A stretch of DNA of 64,000 nt from JBBAAP01 sp043808305. GTDB taxonomy: Bacteria; Planctomycetota; MHYJ01; JACQXL01. The notes beneath the pieces were generated by a model. The model did no database searches, was not told the DNA's origin, and worked only from the letters and a program-made list of their open reading frames with translations. The stretch spans positions 1 to 64,000 of the forward strand of contig JAZDFB010000123.1 of assembly GCA_043808305.1 (NCBI GenBank). Reading direction: 5' to 3'. The stretch's first letter is position 1. Each line of letters opens with the position of its first letter. A program made the position numbers and the translations under genes. This document shows positions 63,272 through 64,000 of the stretch, in pieces.

Positions 63272-64000
63272 ATGTGGACAGATAACGACATCAAAAAGGT
63301 ATTCAACCGCATCCATCAGCTTCAGAACGAGATGGTCCGCCTGCAGGCCGGGCTGACCGCCATACCGGCGCTTTCACCCATTAACAAAGGCATCGGCGAG
63401 GTAAAAAAGGCGGATTACCTCAAGAAGGAGCTCCGAAAATTAGGCTTTGACCGCATCGAAGAATACCGCGCGCCCGACAAATCCGTGCCCTGCGGCTACC
63501 GGCCCAATCTGGTTGCACGGGTCAAAGGCGCAAACCATTCCAAGACCGTCTGGCTGATAAGCCATATAGATGTCGTTCCGCCCGGCGCCCGCAACCTCTG
63601 GCTGACCGACCCGTACAAGGCCGTGGTCAAGGACGGCAAAATCTACGGCCGGGGCACCGAGGACAACCAGCAGGCCATCGTCAGCTCCGTTTTCGCGGCC
63701 AAGGCAATCAAGGACCTGAACCTGACGCCGGAATACGATATCGCCCTGGGATTCCTGGCTGACGAGGAAACCGGCAGTCAATTCGGCATCAGGAACTTAT
63801 TGGAACACCAGAAACTATTCCGGAAACAGGATATCATCATCGTGCCGGACAGCGGGCGTCCGGACAGCCGCGAAATAGAGATAGCCGAGAAAACAGTCCT
63901 CTGGCTCAAGATAACGGTCAAAGGCCGCCAATGCCACGCATCGATGCCGCATAAAGGAATCAACGCCCATCGGGCCGGCGCCCAACTGCTCTGCCGGCTG
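63272..64000 (+). CDS. M20-family metallopeptidase/deacylase, 3' end cut by window edge
   Basis: 243 codons are visible and the frame is open at the edge. WLISHIDVVPPG gives the first metal His and Asp, YGRGTEDNQQ the bridging Asp, GFLADEETGS the catalytic and metal Glu pair, and VPDSGRPD the next Asp; GRQCHASMPHKGINAH begins the dimerisation domain. These are the ArgE/DapE/dipeptidase signatures. Substrates range from acyl-amino acids to dipeptides and cannot be chosen here. AAAGGAT precedes the ATG. Confidence 0.92.
   Translation, partial: MWTDNDIKKVFNRIHQLQNEMVRLQAGLTAIPALSPINKGIGEVKKADYLKKELRKLGFDRIEEYRAPDKSVPCGYRPNLVARVKGANHSKTVWLISHIDVVPPGARNLWLTDPYKAVVKDGKIYGRGTEDNQQAIVSSVFAAKAIKDLNLTPEYDIALGFLADEETGSQFGIRNLLEHQKLFRKQDIIIVPDSGRPDSREIEIAEKTVLWLKITVKGRQCHASMPHKGINAHRAGAQLLCRL

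Noticed and set aside
63099..63356. 85-codon plus-strand frame before the M20 gene
   Set aside because: It is made of dispersed repeats and then overlaps the M20 gene in another frame.

Overview
The window looks like chromosomal DNA of an uncultivated Planctomycetota-like bacterium, with moderate confidence and from gene content only. The clues are two zinc-ribbon Ser/Thr kinases, one of them directly after an unusual ECF-type sigma factor; many secreted lipoproteins with FN3, RCC1, LamG or HEAT repeats; ParAB; split ABC exporters; and intergenic DNA packed with palindromic repeats. Base composition is near 50% GC, most stop codons are TAA or TAG, and TGA is also used as a normal stop. I found no rRNA, tRNA, CRISPR array, IS transposase or complete prophage.

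Layout. 1-2.4 kb: a cut-off LamG surface protein and a repeat-filled spacer with twelve 22-bp tandem repeats. 2.4-9.7 kb (minus strand): an envelope-machine operon of ExeA-like ATPase, GspC/PilP-like protein, secretin and a 1284-residue coiled-coil/TPR protein. 9.8-14.1 kb: an XRE/S24-like regulator, a GDT1-family transporter, a DJ-1/PfpI lipoprotein and parA-parB, with parB flanked by a perfect 57-bp inverted repeat. 14.1-15.1 kb: a long non-coding spacer. 15.1-22.7 kb: purC, a four-helix-bundle gene between direct repeats, then clpC - sigma factor - kinase, and an FKBP lipoprotein. 22.8-31.9 kb: wHTH protein, bioA, aspartate kinase, PAS/HD-GYP protein, glycerate 2-kinase, OFA-type MFS transporter, Fe-S flavoprotein.

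32.1-37.5 kb (plus strand): a CsgG-like lipoprotein, two paralogous secreted lipoproteins and a second CsgG-like lipoprotein, then a YHS lipoprotein and a ferritin-like protein. 37.6-44.0 kb (minus strand): a fibre-like repeat protein, two unknown proteins, a small PD-(D/E)XK-like protein and a large FN3/RCC1 lipoprotein. 44.2-48.1 kb: an iron/redox/metal group (XRE regulator, rubredoxin, rubredoxin-like protein, bacterioferritin, a 23-residue Cys/Lys peptide, the stump of an oxoacid oxidoreductase gene, ZIP transporter, MscL). 48.2-53.4 kb: a six-gene MarR-HlyD-ABC-ABC-permease-permease exporter operon. 53.5-56.8 kb: a coiled-coil lipoprotein and tldD-tldE. 57.3-60.1 kb: a second zinc-ribbon kinase and a downstream secreted gene interrupted by an in-frame TGA. 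60.7-64 kb: a Cys-rich HEAT lipoprotein, another lipoprotein and the start of an M20 peptidase.

The most unusual signals are (i) a double-hairpin palindromic repeat family, at least seven copies, three of them read in frame inside protein N-termini; (ii) a second hairpin family whose copies differ by compensated base pairs; (iii) the two-CsgG/two-substrate gene quartet; (iv) two kinase paralogues sharing a 5' leader, one of which carries a hairpin-rich insertion; and (v) the Cys-rich HEAT lipoprotein and the tiny CGCGC peptide.
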